Translations under genes and position numbers: made by a program
The notes under the pieces: model-generated
Told to the model about the DNA's origin: nothing
The model's input: only the letters and a program-made list of their open reading frames with translations
Database searches by the model: none
From: Sphingomonadales bacterium EhC05
GTDB taxonomy: Bacteria; Pseudomonadota; Alphaproteobacteria; Sphingomonadales; Sphingomonadaceae
Assembly (NCBI GenBank): GCA_001650955.1
Contig: LXYP01000012.1
Coordinates: forward strand, 140,157-204,156
Reading direction: 5' to 3'
Length of the DNA stretch: 64,000 nt
Part shown: piece after piece, positions 36,029 through 44,972 of the stretch
Layout of the letters: each line of letters starts with the position of its first letter
Numbering within the stretch: position 1 is the first letter of the stretch

Positions 36029-37039
36029 TCATTCCACCTTGAGGACGATCTTTCCGATATGATCACCAGCTTCCATATGCGCATGGGCCTTGGCGGCATC
36101 CTTCAATGCAAATATCTCGTCCATGACCGGTTTGAGACGGCCAGCTTCGACATCGGGCCAGACATAGCGGTGGATTTCATCGGCGAGCAAGGCCTTGCGG
36201 TCTGTCGACTGCGGTCGCAGGGTCGAACCACTCAGCGTCAGACGTCGCATCATGATCTGCGCCATATTGACCGTCGCCTGCATGCCGCCCTGGACCGCAA
36301 TAGTGACGTGGCGGCCATCTTCCTTCAGGCATTGCAGGTTGCGGGGGACATAATCACCAGCAACCATATCGAGGACAATCTCAACCCCTTCACCGCCGGT
36401 AATCTTCTTGATTTCCTCGACAAAATCCTGGGTCTTGTAATTGATCGCATGATCGGCCCCGATAGATTTTGCAGCGGTGCATTTTTGATCACTGCCGCAG
36501 GTTACGATGACATTCATCCCAACCAATTTGCCGAGCATGATCGCCATTGTACCAATACCGCTGGTGCCGCCGTGGACCAGCACCGTCTCATCTTCGCGCG
36601 CAAAGCCACGATTGAACAGATTGCCCCATACGGTGAACAGGGTCTCTGGCAGCGCTGCCGCTTCTTCCATCGACAGGCTTTCCGGGATATCGAGGCATTG
36701 GGTAGCCGGTGCGACGCAATATTCGGCATAGCCACCGCCATTGGTCAAAGCGCAGACGGCACGCCCGAGCCATTCCGGTTCAACTCCGGCGCCAAGCGCG
36801 ACAACGGTTCCCGAAACCTCGAGCCCCGGCAAGGGCGAAGCGCCCGGCGGTGCGGGATAGAGACCCATGCGCTGAACAACATCCGGGCGATTGACCCCGG
36901 CCGCAGCGACTTTGATCAGGACTTCCCCGGCTTCGGGTTCCGGGACAGCAAGGGAAACCGGTTGCAAAACTTCCGGCCCACCTGGCTCACTAATCGCCAT
37001 CGCCGTCATCGTTGATTGCAAAACTTCCGCCATCGTCAT
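36029..37039 (-). CDS. NAD(P)H:quinone oxidoreductase, zinc-less MDR family (Qor/PIG3-like)
   Basis: 336 residues from ATG at 37039; TTG at 37042 and ATG at 37033 are alternatives. The ORF opens with T-A-M-A-I-S-E-P-G-G-P-E-V-L, and the GroES-like segment has N-R-P-D-V-V-Q-R-M-G-L-Y-P. The nucleotide-binding Rossmann part has H-G-G-T-S-G-I-G-T-M-A-I-M-L-G-K, typical of the quinone oxidoreductase class of medium-chain dehydrogenases (no zinc ligands seen). The strong GGGGGA upstream fits. It precedes the Nudix gene and diverges from the DUF1192 gene. Confidence 0.85.
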   Translation of the reverse strand: MTMAEVLQSTMTAMAISEPGGPEVLQPVSLAVPEPEAGEVLIKVAAAGVNRPDVVQRMGLYPAPPGASPLPGLEVSGTVVALGAGVEPEWLGRAVCALTNGGGYAEYCVAPATQCLDIPESLSMEEAAALPETLFTVWGNLFNRGFAREDETVLVHGGTSGIGTMAIMLGKLVGMNVIVTCGSDQKCTAAKSIGADHAINYKTQDFVEEIKKITGGEGVEIVLDMVAGDYVPRNLQCLKEDGRHVTIAVQGGMQATVNMAQIMMRRLTLSGSTLRPQSTDRKALLADEIHRYVWPDVEAGRLKPVMDEIFALKDAAKAHAHMEAGDHIGKIVLKVE

Positions 37040-37149
37040 CAATTATCCCCCAAACAATCCGTTTCCAAATTGTCTTCCACATTCTTGTAGCCCTTATTGA
37101 CAGCAAAGCGCGGTCGGTCAACATTGCTATGGACTCCCAAGGAGGTAAA

Positions 37150-37350
37150 ATGATGGATGACGACGACAATTTACCACGAAACGCCAATGATCCCGTGGCA
37201 TTGCTCATAAAACAGGATATTGATCCTTTGTCGGTTGATGAGCTGGACCAGAGAATTTCGCTGCTGAAATCCGAGATAAACCGCTGCGAAAAAAAGAAAA
37301 TATTCGCGGTAGCCCATCGCGCCAGCGCGAATGATCTGTTCAAAAAATGA
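37150..37350 (+). CDS. DUF1192 small protein
   Basis: 66 residues, MMDDDDNLPRNANDPVALL start, preceded by GGAGGT. The core D-P-L-S-V-D-E-L-D-Q-R-I-S-L-L-K-S-E-I-N-R-C is the DUF1192 pattern found across alphaproteobacteria. It is a charged, predominantly helical, probably coiled-coil cytosolic protein of unknown function. It precedes clpA with about 270 bases between, so the two may have separate promoters. Confidence 0.8.
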   Translation: MMDDDDNLPRNANDPVALLIKQDIDPLSVDELDQRISLLKSEINRCEKKKIFAVAHRASANDLFKK

Positions 37351-37620
37351 TAATTGGTGGATTTATTGTAAGCATTTGTTAACCTTGTTTACTAATATTC
37401 CCATTTAAGCTGGTCCGCATTGGACCGTTTAGGAGAAGAGAGACAGAAAACTGGCAGCTTTGGCCCGCGACCAACATTTTGAGATCATCACGCCCTTGAC
37501 CTTTGGACATGCGTTTACGATCTAGATGGTAAGGTAATTGGTTAAAGTCCGAAAAACATCAATCTCATGTTTTTTGGCAACCGGGATCATATATCTGGTC
37601 CTATTTTTGGAGTTAAGTAC
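37351..37620. other. Spacer before clpA
   Basis: About 270 bases without a supported gene. No clpS-like reading frame is seen here, although clpS and clpA are neighbours in many proteobacteria. The sequence is moderately AT-rich and may hold the clpA promoter, but no convincing hexamers were found. An in-frame extension of clpA begins at 37567 and is not supported. Confidence 0.4.
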
Positions 37621-39939
37621 ATGCCATCATTCGCTGAATCCCTAGAAAAAACGCTGCATCAGGCATTGAAAAATGCCTCCGATCGCAGCCATGAATATGC
37701 GACATTGGAGCATCTTCTTCTGGCCCTGATCGATGATGGCGATGCGTCCCAGGTGATGAACGCCTGCGGTGTTGACCTTGGGGAACTCGAAGACGCCGTA
37801 GTGCTCTATCTCGATAGCGAACTCGACTCGCTCAAGGTTGAGAAAGCAATTGATCCCTCCCCGACTTCCGGTTTCCAGCGCGTTGTCCAGCGGGCCATCC
37901 TGCACGTGCAATCGTCCGGCAAGGATGAAGTGACCGGCGCCAATGTATTGGTCGCTCTCTTCTCCGAACGCGAGAGCTACGCCGTCTATTTCCTTCAGCA
38001 ACAGGACATGAGCCGTCTGGATGCAGTCAGCTTCATCAGCCACGGCGTTGGCAAAGGTGGCCAACCGGTCGAACCGGCTGAGCTTTCCGCCAGCGAACAG
38101 GAAGAAGACAAGAAGGACAAGGCCAAGAAGGAAACCGCGCTCGACCAGTTTACCGTCGACCTCAACAAGAAGGCAGCCGACGGCAGGATCGACCCGCTGA
38201 TCGGGCGACAGGCGGAAGTCGACCGGACCGTCCAGATTCTCTGCCGCCGGTCCAAGAATAATCCGCTCTATGTCGGCGAACCCGGCGTTGGCAAAACCGC
38301 CATTGCCGAAGGTCTGGCTTTGCGGATCATCGAAGGCAATGTGCCCGAGGTGCTGCTGCCCGCCGTCATCTATTCGCTCGACATGGGCGCATTGCTCGCC
38401 GGCACCCGCTATCGCGGTGATTTTGAGGAACGGCTGAAACAGGTGGTTTCGGAGCTCGAAAAGCTTCCCGATGCCGTGCTCTTCATTGACGAAATTCACA
38501 CTGTGATTGGTGCTGGCGCGACCAGCGGCGGCGCGATGGATGCATCAAATCTGCTCAAGCCGGCGCTGTCCGGTGGAGTGATTCGGTGTATCGGTTCAAC
38601 CACTTACAAGGAATTCCGTAATCATTTTGAGAAGGACCGCGCGTTGTTGCGCCGTTTCCAGAAAATCGATATCAACGAACCGTCGGTCGAAGATACGATC
38701 AAGATTCTAACCGGCCTGCGCGGTGCATTTGAGAAGCATCACAAGGTCCGCTATGCACCGGACGCCCTGCGCTCGGCGGTGGAACTTTCGACCCGCTATA
38801 TCAATGATCGCAAGCTGCCCGACAAGGCGATCGACGTGATCGACGAAGTCGGCGCGATGCAGATGCTGATGCCGCCATCCCGGCGCAAAAAAATGATCAC
38901 GACCAAGGATATCGAAGCCGTGATCGCGACCATGGCGCGGATCCCACCCAAATCGGTTTCCAAGGATGACAAGAAAACGCTCGAGAATCTCGAAAAAGAT
39001 CTCAAGCGGGTTGTCTTCGGCCAGGATGACGCGATCAAAAGACTCTCGAGCGCGATCAAGCTGTCGCGTGCGGGCCTGCGTGAACCCGAAAAGCCAATCG
39101 GCAATTATCTGTTCAGCGGTCCAACCGGCGTCGGCAAGACCGAGGTCGCCAAGCAATTGGCGTCGATCATGGGCATTCCGCTCAAACGTTTCGACATGTC
39201 CGAATATATGGAACGCCACAGCGTTTCGCGCCTGATCGGTGCACCCCCGGGCTATGTCGGCTATGATCAGGGTGGTCTGCTGACCGACGCGATTGATCAG
39301 AACCCGCATTGCATATTGTTGCTCGACGAGATTGAAAAAGCCCATCCCGACCTGTTCAACATCTTGTTGCAGGTGATGGACAATGGCAAGCTCACCGATC
39401 ATCACGGCAAGACGGTCGATTTCCGCAATGTCGTGCTGATCATGACGACCAATGCCGGTGCGTCAGACATGGCCAAAGAAGGTATCGGTTTCGGTAATGT
39501 ATCGAAGGAAGATGCCGGCGATGAGGCGGTGAAGAAAATGTTCACACCCGAATTCCGCAACCGACTCGATGCCGTTGTTCCCTTCGCCTATCTGCCCACC
39601 GAAGTTGTCAGCCGGGTTGTCGAGAAGTTCATTCTCGAACTCGAACTGCAACTGGCCGATCAGAATGTCCACATCACGCTGGACGAGGATGCACAGGCAT
39701 GGCTCACCGAGCGCGGCTATGACAAGCTCTATGGCGCCCGTCCGATGGGCCGTCTGATCCAGGAAAAGATCAAGCAGCCGCTCGCCGAGGAACTGTTGTT
39801 CGGCAAGCTCAAAAATGGCGGCGAGGTCAAAGTCCATTTGAAAGACAAGGCCCTGACCTTCGAAGTCACAGCGGCAGCGCCCAAGGCCAAGAAGAAGAAA
39901 GCCTCGCCGAAGAAAAAGGCGCCAAGCGAAACGAAATAA
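37621..39939 (+). CDS. clpA: ATP-dependent Clp protease ATP-binding subunit ClpA
   Basis: 772 residues. Two AAA+ modules: Walker A of D1 is G-E-P-G-V-G-K-T at 219-226 and of D2 is G-P-T-G-V-G-K-T at 500-507; the N-terminal domain carries two repeats (M-P-S-F-A-E-S-L-E-K-T-L and so on). ClpA unfolds proteins for ClpP; the D2 ClpP-contact loop (I-G-F-G type) is at G-I-G-F-G. The C-terminus ends in a Lys/Ala/Pro-rich tail of about 20 residues, longer than in E. coli ClpA. No clpS is seen adjacent. The start at 37621 opens the typical N-domain. Confidence 0.95.
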   Translation: MPSFAESLEKTLHQALKNASDRSHEYATLEHLLLALIDDGDASQVMNACGVDLGELEDAVVLYLDSELDSLKVEKAIDPSPTSGFQRVVQRAILHVQSSGKDEVTGANVLVALFSERESYAVYFLQQQDMSRLDAVSFISHGVGKGGQPVEPAELSASEQEEDKKDKAKKETALDQFTVDLNKKAADGRIDPLIGRQAEVDRTVQILCRRSKNNPLYVGEPGVGKTAIAEGLALRIIEGNVPEVLLPAVIYSLDMGALLAGTRYRGDFEERLKQVVSELEKLPDAVLFIDEIHTVIGAGATSGGAMDASNLLKPALSGGVIRCIGSTTYKEFRNHFEKDRALLRRFQKIDINEPSVEDTIKILTGLRGAFEKHHKVRYAPDALRSAVELSTRYINDRKLPDKAIDVIDEVGAMQMLMPPSRRKKMITTKDIEAVIATMARIPPKSVSKDDKKTLENLEKDLKRVVFGQDDAIKRLSSAIKLSRAGLREPEKPIGNYLFSGPTGVGKTEVAKQLASIMGIPLKRFDMSEYMERHSVSRLIGAPPGYVGYDQGGLLTDAIDQNPHCILLLDEIEKAHPDLFNILLQVMDNGKLTDHHGKTVDFRNVVLIMTTNAGASDMAKEGIGFGNVSKEDAGDEAVKKMFTPEFRNRLDAVVPFAYLPTEVVSRVVEKFILELELQLADQNVHITLDEDAQAWLTERGYDKLYGARPMGRLIQEKIKQPLAEELLFGKLKNGGEVKVHLKDKALTFEVTAAAPKAKKKKASPKKKAPSETK

Positions 39940-39981
39940 CTTCACTCAAAAATGGGGTCGCAAATCCCAAATGAATAGAGA

Positions 39982-40012
39982 AAACGGCGTGGCTGGTCCC
40001 ACGCCGTTTTTT
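39982..40012 (+). terminator. Rho-independent terminator after clpA
   Basis: A perfect 10-base stem (aacggcgtgg/ccacgccgtt) with a six-base loop at 39983-40008 is followed by a U tract (tttttt), 43 bases after the clpA stop. Confidence 0.9.
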
Positions 40013-40070
40013 CATGCCCGATTTATTGAACCGCTCTGATCTGCTATATTGCCAAAAAAGGAGAAGGATT

Positions 40071-40799
40071 ATGACTTATGTTCAAGGGTTTATGATTCCA
40101 GTGACTGAAGCCAACAAGGCGGCTTATAAAAAAATGGCAGAGGAAACCGCGCCAATTTTCATCGATCATGGCGCACTGAGAATTGTCGAAAATTGGGATA
40201 ATCAGGTCCCCAAAGGAGCGGCCACTGACATGTACCTCGCCGTAAGGGCTGAAAAAGACGAACGTGTCGTTTTCTCCTGGATCGAATGGGAATCGGAAAA
40301 CGCCTGTAACGACGCGCATGAAAAAATCATGGCCGACGAACGGATGCAGAATCCCCCAGAAGAAATGCCATTTGACGGAATGCGCATGGTCTATGCCGGC
40401 TTCAATGTTCTGGGTGAAAGTGGTGATGGTGGCAGTTTAGGCTATGTTCAAGGCTATGTCGCGCCGTTCGCAAAAGAGCAGCGGCAGCCATTTTCTGACA
40501 TGTGTGCAAAGATGCGCGAGATCGCCATTGATAGCGGTGCACTGCATGCGGTCGACAGCCTGTCTTATGATATCGAGGATGGCAAAGTTACCGATTTCAA
40601 ACGCGCGGTGGACGCCGAAGCCGATGAAGGTGTTGCCTTCGGATTCGTTGAGTGGGCGTCCAAAGAGGCACATGAAACCGGCTCTGCCAAAATGCGTGAA
40701 GATAAACGCATGACGAGTCTGGGTGGTGATTTGCCGGTTGATGGCAAGCGCATGATCTTTGGCGGATTTGAGGTCATGCTCGACACAGGACATCATTAG
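40071..40799 (+). CDS. Tandem DUF1428 protein
   Basis: 242 residues built from two copies of the DUF1428 domain (normally about 115-120 residues): first M-T-Y-V-Q-G-F-M-I-P-V at 1-11, second G-Y-V-Q-G-Y-V-A-P-F at about 124-133. In the first, V-F-S-W-I-E-W-E-S and P-F-D-G-M-R-M-V-Y-A-G-F recur as V-E-W-A-S and P-V-D-G-K-R-M-I-F-G-G-F in the second. The family is a dimeric alpha+beta fold of unknown role, so the fusion would make an intramolecular dimer. The start at 40071 has GGAGAAGGA upstream. First of a plus-strand group with VOC, WYL and GST genes. Confidence 0.82.
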   Translation: MTYVQGFMIPVTEANKAAYKKMAEETAPIFIDHGALRIVENWDNQVPKGAATDMYLAVRAEKDERVVFSWIEWESENACNDAHEKIMADERMQNPPEEMPFDGMRMVYAGFNVLGESGDGGSLGYVQGYVAPFAKEQRQPFSDMCAKMREIAIDSGALHAVDSLSYDIEDGKVTDFKRAVDAEADEGVAFGFVEWASKEAHETGSAKMREDKRMTSLGGDLPVDGKRMIFGGFEVMLDTGHH

Positions 40800-40819
40800 T
40801 TTGGGCTGCAGCCAAATCA

Positions 40820-40843
40820 CTCCTGACACAATGCTGTCAGGAG
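40820..40843. repeat. Perfect 9-base inverted repeat
   Basis: ctcctgaca (40820-40828), spacer caatgc, tgtcaggag (40835-40843), between the DUF1428 and VOC genes. It is not followed by a U tract; it may be a binding site for a regulator such as the WYL protein encoded downstream, which is an inference. Confidence 0.6.
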
Positions 40844-40889
40844 GACTATGACATAAGCTTCTTGTTCAACAAAAAGAAGGAGCGAGATA

Positions 40890-41264
40890 ATGACCGATAT
40901 GACCCATGACCAGCTCGTCTGGGTAGAATTGCCAGCCGCGGACCTGAATCGTGCAAAGGCCTTTTATGAGGCCGTGCTGGAAACTTCGCTGATCGAAAAC
41001 AGCGATGGCCCGCAAGCAATGCACATGATCCCCAGCAAGGGCGATTCAATGTGCGGGCATCTCTATGAAGGAAAACCTGCAACCGCCGGAGATGGCCCTA
41101 CTCCGCATTTCTCAACCCGTAGCGAGCTGACCGATGCAATGGAGCGGATAAAGGCCGCTGGAGGAGAAGTTGTTTCCGATCCTATCCCGATACCTGCGGC
41201 AGCTTTTTTCTACGCCAAAGACACCGAAGGCAATTCAATCGCTATCTTTCGATATAACGACTGA
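40890..41264 (+). CDS. VOC-family (glyoxalase/bleomycin resistance) protein
   Basis: 124 residues of one vicinal-oxygen-chelate module pair: L-V-W-V-E-L-P-A-A-D-L-N-R-A-K-A-F-Y-E-A-V-L at the start and A-F-F-Y-A-K-D-T-E-G-N-S-I-A-I-F-R-Y at the end. The metal or ligand residues are not resolvable here. Its stop overlaps the start of the WYL regulator gene by one base (TGATG), so the two are coupled. Confidence 0.82.
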   Translation: MTDMTHDQLVWVELPAADLNRAKAFYEAVLETSLIENSDGPQAMHMIPSKGDSMCGHLYEGKPATAGDGPTPHFSTRSELTDAMERIKAAGGEVVSDPIPIPAAAFFYAKDTEGNSIAIFRYND

Positions 41265-41983
41265 TGCGCAGAGCCGACCGCCTTTTCCAGATAGTTCAAT
41301 ATCTGCGCGGTGGTCGGCTTGTGACTGCGGCAAACCTGGCTGAGCGGCTGGAAGTGTCGGAGCGCACCATCTATCGTGATATAGCCGATCTCCAGTCTAC
41401 CGGGGTACCGATAGACGGAGAAGCTGGCATCGGTTACATCATGCGCAGCGGCTTTGACTTGCCGCCGTTGATGTTCACACGTGATGAGATTGTCGCATTG
41501 GTGACGGGAGCACGGATGGTCAAGGCCTGGGGCGGCACCAGTATGATCGCAGCGGCAGAAGAAGCCCTGGTCAAGATTGAGGCCGTGTTGCCAGAAGCCG
41601 AACGCAGCCGGGTCGGCGACACGAAAATATTCTCGCCGCGACTGGGTTTGGCTGGACAGGCCAGAGAATTGATCGATCGCTGCGAACATGCGATTGACCA
41701 GCGCGAAATCCTGATGCTCGACTATAAGGATGAGGATGGTTCGGTCACCAAGCGCGCCGTTCAGCCCCTCGGCCTCTGGTTTTGGGGGAAAGTATGGACG
41801 CTCGTCGGCTGGTGCGAATTGCGTGATGACTTCCGGATGTTCCGCCTCGATCGCATTTCCGAATTGCTGCTGACCGGTGATTTTTATCGACCTGAGCCCA
41901 AGCGCTCGATCGAAGAATTTTCGCGTCAGCAACGAGCGAAATATGAAAAGCATATCGCCAAAACAAATCTAGAAAGAGAATGA
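41264..41983 (+). CDS. YafY-type WYL-domain transcriptional regulator
   Basis: 239 residues. The N-terminal HTH reads R-A-D-R-L-F-Q-I-V-Q-Y-L-R and continues to L-E-V-S-E-R-T-I-Y-R-D-I-A-D-L-Q-S (DeoR-like/HTH_11). The middle includes the YafY-type E-A-G-I-G-Y-I-M-R-S-G-F-D-L-P-P-L segment, and the C-terminal WYL domain holds R-A-V-Q-P-L-G-L-W-F-W-G and W-C-E-L-R-D-D-F-R-M-F-R-L-D-R-I. WYL domains sense ligands or nucleic acid. It probably regulates the neighbouring genes; the 9-base palindrome upstream is a candidate site. Confidence 0.87.
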   Translation: MRRADRLFQIVQYLRGGRLVTAANLAERLEVSERTIYRDIADLQSTGVPIDGEAGIGYIMRSGFDLPPLMFTRDEIVALVTGARMVKAWGGTSMIAAAEEALVKIEAVLPEAERSRVGDTKIFSPRLGLAGQARELIDRCEHAIDQREILMLDYKDEDGSVTKRAVQPLGLWFWGKVWTLVGWCELRDDFRMFRLDRISELLLTGDFYRPEPKRSIEEFSRQQRAKYEKHIAKTNLERE

Positions 41984-41984
41984 A

Positions 41985-42599
41985 ATGACCCTGAAATTCT
42001 ACACCAATCCGATGTCGCGCGGCCAGATTGCGCGCTGGGCCTTGCACGAAGCCGGCGCAGAATATGAGCAAGTGCTGCTGGACTATGCTACGTCGATGAA
42101 AGCCGAAGAATATTTGAAAATCAACCCGATGGGCAAGGTTCCTGCGATCGTGCATGACGGCAATGTGGTCACCGAGGGCGCCGCCATCTGCGCCTATCTG
42201 GCCGATAGTTTTCCGGATGCCCGTCTGGCACCAAAGGCAGATGAACGAGCGGATTATTATCGTTGGCTGTTTTACGCTGCCGGCCCACTCGAGGCGGCGA
42301 TCACCAATCGGTCGATGGGATTTGAAGTGGCACCGGATAAGGAAATGACCGCTGGCTACGGCAATTACGACCGCGTCGTGGATGTGCTCGATGGCAAATT
42401 TCAGACGGATGACTATGTTTGCGGCTCACGCTTTACCATGGCCGATGTCTATGTCGGGGCACAATTGGTATGGGGCACGCAATTTGGGACTCTGCCCAGC
42501 CGAGATTCCTTTGTCGCTTATGCAAAACGGATGACCGAGCGGGATGCCCATCGATCGGCCAAGGCCATCGACGACAAATTGATCGCGGAGGATGGCTAG
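41985..42599 (+). CDS. Glutathione S-transferase
   Basis: 204 residues. The N-terminal thioredoxin-like half has K-F-Y-T-N-P-M-S-R-G-Q-I-A-R-W-A and the G-site motif N-P-M-G-K-V-P-A-I-V-H-D-G, followed by V-T-E-G-A-A-I-C-A-Y-L-A. The C-terminal helical domain includes F-T-M-A-D-V-Y-V-G-A. Catalytic Ser/Cys near the N-terminus is Ser12 or thereabouts (M-S-R-G). It follows the WYL regulator with one base between stop and ATG, so it is translationally near-coupled. Likely electrophile detoxification with glutathione. Confidence 0.87.
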   Translation: MTLKFYTNPMSRGQIARWALHEAGAEYEQVLLDYATSMKAEEYLKINPMGKVPAIVHDGNVVTEGAAICAYLADSFPDARLAPKADERADYYRWLFYAAGPLEAAITNRSMGFEVAPDKEMTAGYGNYDRVVDVLDGKFQTDDYVCGSRFTMADVYVGAQLVWGTQFGTLPSRDSFVAYAKRMTERDAHRSAKAIDDKLIAEDG

Positions 42600-42696
42600 A
42601 AAAAATCGGACGGCTGTAACCAACAGACCTGATCATGCGAAACTCTTTGTGAAGGCTGATGCTTAGAAGTCAGCGATTGCAAAAGAGGAACAGACC

Positions 42697-43143
42697 ATGA
42701 AAAATATGCTGCCCATCTTCACTGCCCTATTGATCGCCGGATCATCATCACCCGCATTTGCCGATTCCAGCTTGGAATTGCATGACATCATCGCGGCATC
42801 TCCGGCGCCGATGATCGAGGCGGTCGACCTGCCCTTTTCGTCCTTTGATCTGACCGATCATGACAAAGGCGACAGTCAGTTCATGGCCACGATGAGCGAG
42901 CAATTTCAACCCGGTTTCCGCCTCCTGGCCGAAAGCAAAGCCCTGGAAACAGAAGAATTGGCTAATCCGCTCGGTCTCATCTTCCCCGGTGAACTGGCTT
43001 ATCGGTCACGATCCCAGGATACCGGCGTTGACAGCATAGTGCCCGGTCGCTTTCTCTCGAATTCGGTCCGAGCCGACTATCTGGCAGATTCGGGTCCTGC
43101 CGCCGCAGACAAGAATGCCATTGGTATCCGCATCGGCTTCTAA
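42697..43143 (+). CDS. Secreted protein, unknown
   Basis: 148 residues with signal peptide M-K-N-M-L-P-I-F-T-A-L-L-I-A-G-S-S-S-P-A-F-A, cleavage after AFA near residue 22. The mature part has no Cys and no recognised motif; it is rich in Asp, Ser and Leu. The SD AGAGGA lies upstream of the ATG. Followed by a clear terminator. Alone between the GST and the lipoprotein gene. Confidence 0.55.
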   Translation: MKNMLPIFTALLIAGSSSPAFADSSLELHDIIAASPAPMIEAVDLPFSSFDLTDHDKGDSQFMATMSEQFQPGFRLLAESKALETEELANPLGLIFPGELAYRSRSQDTGVDSIVPGRFLSNSVRADYLADSGPAAADKNAIGIRIGF

Positions 43144-43187
43144 CCCCACTCCCTCCTGCTTTCAGCTCTCTCTTTCCACTGAAAGCA

Positions 43188-43218
43188 AAAGGCCAGATGA
43201 TCATCTCATCTGGCCTTT
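43188..43218. terminator. Bidirectional-capable terminator
   Basis: Perfect 13-base arms (aaaggccagatga 43188-43200 and tcatctggccttt 43206-43218) around a five-base loop, with ctttttctgg downstream on the plus strand. It separates the convergent secreted-protein and lipoprotein genes. Confidence 0.9.
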
Positions 43219-43240
43219 CTTTTTCTGGCTGTGGCTCGGA

Positions 43241-43912
43241 TTAGTTTCCAGAAGCGGGCTGGCCATATTGCACCCGCCAGGCCTCTAGGTCGCGCTCATA
43301 TTCTTCATAAGCGAGATAGAAATCGGTAAAGGGGCTCTCCAGTTCCGCCAGTGCCTCGGCAGCAAAACTATTGAGATCGGCCGATTTTGTGATGATGGCC
43401 CGCTGGCTCACCTGCACCGCCCGATCACAAAAGGGCCTGCGAAGCGGTGAGAAGGACCAATAATTATACATCTGGGTCTGATGCCGATCATGGGCAGATT
43501 TATAACCGCTCCCAACCTCACGCCGAAATTTACGGATGATCGCGTTATTGGCATTGCGAAGCGATGCGCTGTTATTCCTGATGAACGCATTATAATCGCC
43601 AACGAGACGCTCATAGAGCGGCCCGGTGCAGCTGAGTGCCGCGACGTTCAGCGCGGCCCGGACGTGCCACAATGTCTCGAGCGGCCCCAAATCGCGATTG
43701 ATCGTCTGTCGCGTTCCATCGGGACGGATATTTGGTACCACGGTAGCTGCGCTAGCGCCAAATGGCGGCGTTGGTGCCCGCGGTGTATATTGCTGTTGAA
43801 CGACTGGCGCCGGAAGCGGAGCAACAACCGCTGGTGGGGCTGGTTGGCAGGCTGCCAACAAAGCGAGTGCCGCCAATGTGCCGATTCTAGAAAATTTGTT
43901 CCAAGGCGCCAT
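43241..43912 (-). CDS. Putative lipoprotein, unknown
   Basis: 223 residues from MAPWNKFSRI at 43912 (GGAG upstream; a TTG at 43927 is rejected). The lipobox L-L-A-A-C-Q at about residues 20-25 makes it a candidate lipoprotein. A Pro-rich linker (A-P-P-A-V-V-A-P-L-P-A-P-V) precedes a helical region with F-R-R-E-V-G-S-G-Y-K-S-A-H-D-R-H and four further cysteine positions at most. No named domain. Confidence 0.65.
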   Translation of the reverse strand: MAPWNKFSRIGTLAALALLAACQPAPPAVVAPLPAPVVQQQYTPRAPTPPFGASAATVVPNIRPDGTRQTINRDLGPLETLWHVRAALNVAALSCTGPLYERLVGDYNAFIRNNSASLRNANNAIIRKFRREVGSGYKSAHDRHQTQMYNYWSFSPLRRPFCDRAVQVSQRAIITKSADLNSFAAEALAELESPFTDFYLAYEEYERDLEAWRVQYGQPASGN

Positions 43913-44003
43913 CAAAATATTCTCCAAATTTGGCTGGCGAAACCTTTATGAGTGGCCTCGACCATTGTCCAGCATTTGCAGTTAAAACTCGATGAACAGC
44001 CAA

Positions 44004-44038
44004 AAGAAAAAGCCCGATGGTTTCCCACCGGGCTTTTT
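44004..44038 (-). terminator. Terminator after the Bax-inhibitor gene
   Basis: The sequence aaaaagcccgatgg..tttc..ccaccgggcttttt forms a stem with one mismatch and an A/T-rich border on both sides. It lies about 25 bases after the stop of the minus-strand YccA-type gene. Confidence 0.85.
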
Positions 44039-44060
44039 GCCTTAAACTTTGGTCGTCTGA

Positions 44061-44795
44061 CTATTCGCGACTACCCATGAAATAGAGCAGAAACTGGAAC
44101 ATATTGATAAAGTCCAGATAGAGGCTCAACGCGCTGAGAACCACGGTTTTGCCAACCATGTCCGTACCCGCAACATATTGGTACATGCTCTTGATCCGCT
44201 GCGTATCATAAGCCGTCAGACCTGCAAAAACCAGCACGCCAATCGCGCTAATCACCAGTTGCATCATCGAACTCTGCAAGAAGATGTTGATGACCATAGC
44301 GACCAACAAACCGACGACGCCCATGATCAGGAAGCTGCCCCAGCCGGACAGATCCTTCTTCGTGGTATAGCCGAACAGGCTAAGCCCCAAGAAAGCCGCC
44401 GATGTCGCAAAGAATGTCGATGCGATCGAAGCGCCGGTATAGACTAGGAAAATCGTTGATAGAGAAAGTCCCATCAAAGTTGCGAATCCCCAGAACATCG
44501 CTTGTATCGTGGTCGTCGAAAATTTATTCTGACCGAAGCTCATCGCCATGACGATTGCCAATGGGGATAAGATAATCACCCATTTCAGCATCCCGCCACC
44601 CATCATGATGTCCGCAGCCATGCCCGAGCTAGCAAAAAGCATTGCGACAATGCCCGTCAGCAAAACGCCGCTCGCCATGTAATTATACACTTTGAGCATG
44701 TATGAACGCAGACCCGCGTCATAGGCTACCTGCGTTTGTGGCGCGGTGCCGACAGGGGCCTGTCCGAAGGTTGTTCTTGGATCTTGCCAAGCCAT
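44061..44795 (-). CDS. Bax inhibitor-1/YccA-family membrane protein
   Basis: 244 residues, seven hydrophobic segments. The family signature appears in L-T-G-I-V-A-M-L-F near the start, F-W-G-F-A-T-L-M-G-L-S-L-S-T-I-F in the middle, and the C-terminal L-S-L-Y-L-D-F-I-N-M-F-Q-F-L-L-Y-F. The start at 44795 (MAWQDPRTTF) is set by GAGGAG ten bases upstream. Bacterial members are thought to be calcium- or protease-linked (YccA inhibits FtsH in E. coli), but the role here is not shown. A terminator follows. Confidence 0.92.
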   Translation of the reverse strand: MAWQDPRTTFGQAPVGTAPQTQVAYDAGLRSYMLKVYNYMASGVLLTGIVAMLFASSGMAADIMMGGGMLKWVIILSPLAIVMAMSFGQNKFSTTTIQAMFWGFATLMGLSLSTIFLVYTGASIASTFFATSAAFLGLSLFGYTTKKDLSGWGSFLIMGVVGLLVAMVINIFLQSSMMQLVISAIGVLVFAGLTAYDTQRIKSMYQYVAGTDMVGKTVVLSALSLYLDFINMFQFLLYFMGSRE

Positions 44796-44972
44796 AATAT
44801 GCATACTCCTCAATTTAGCGAGCCGACAAAAAGGCTCTGATGTCTCTAATATCGGTTGAATTCGTCAATTATTCAAGAGAAACCGCAGTTACCGTGTAAA
44901 AAAACAGTCGAGACTTCCATAGACATCATCTATCGAGACGCGATTGCTCGATCCAAGCGAAAGTAGCACCTA

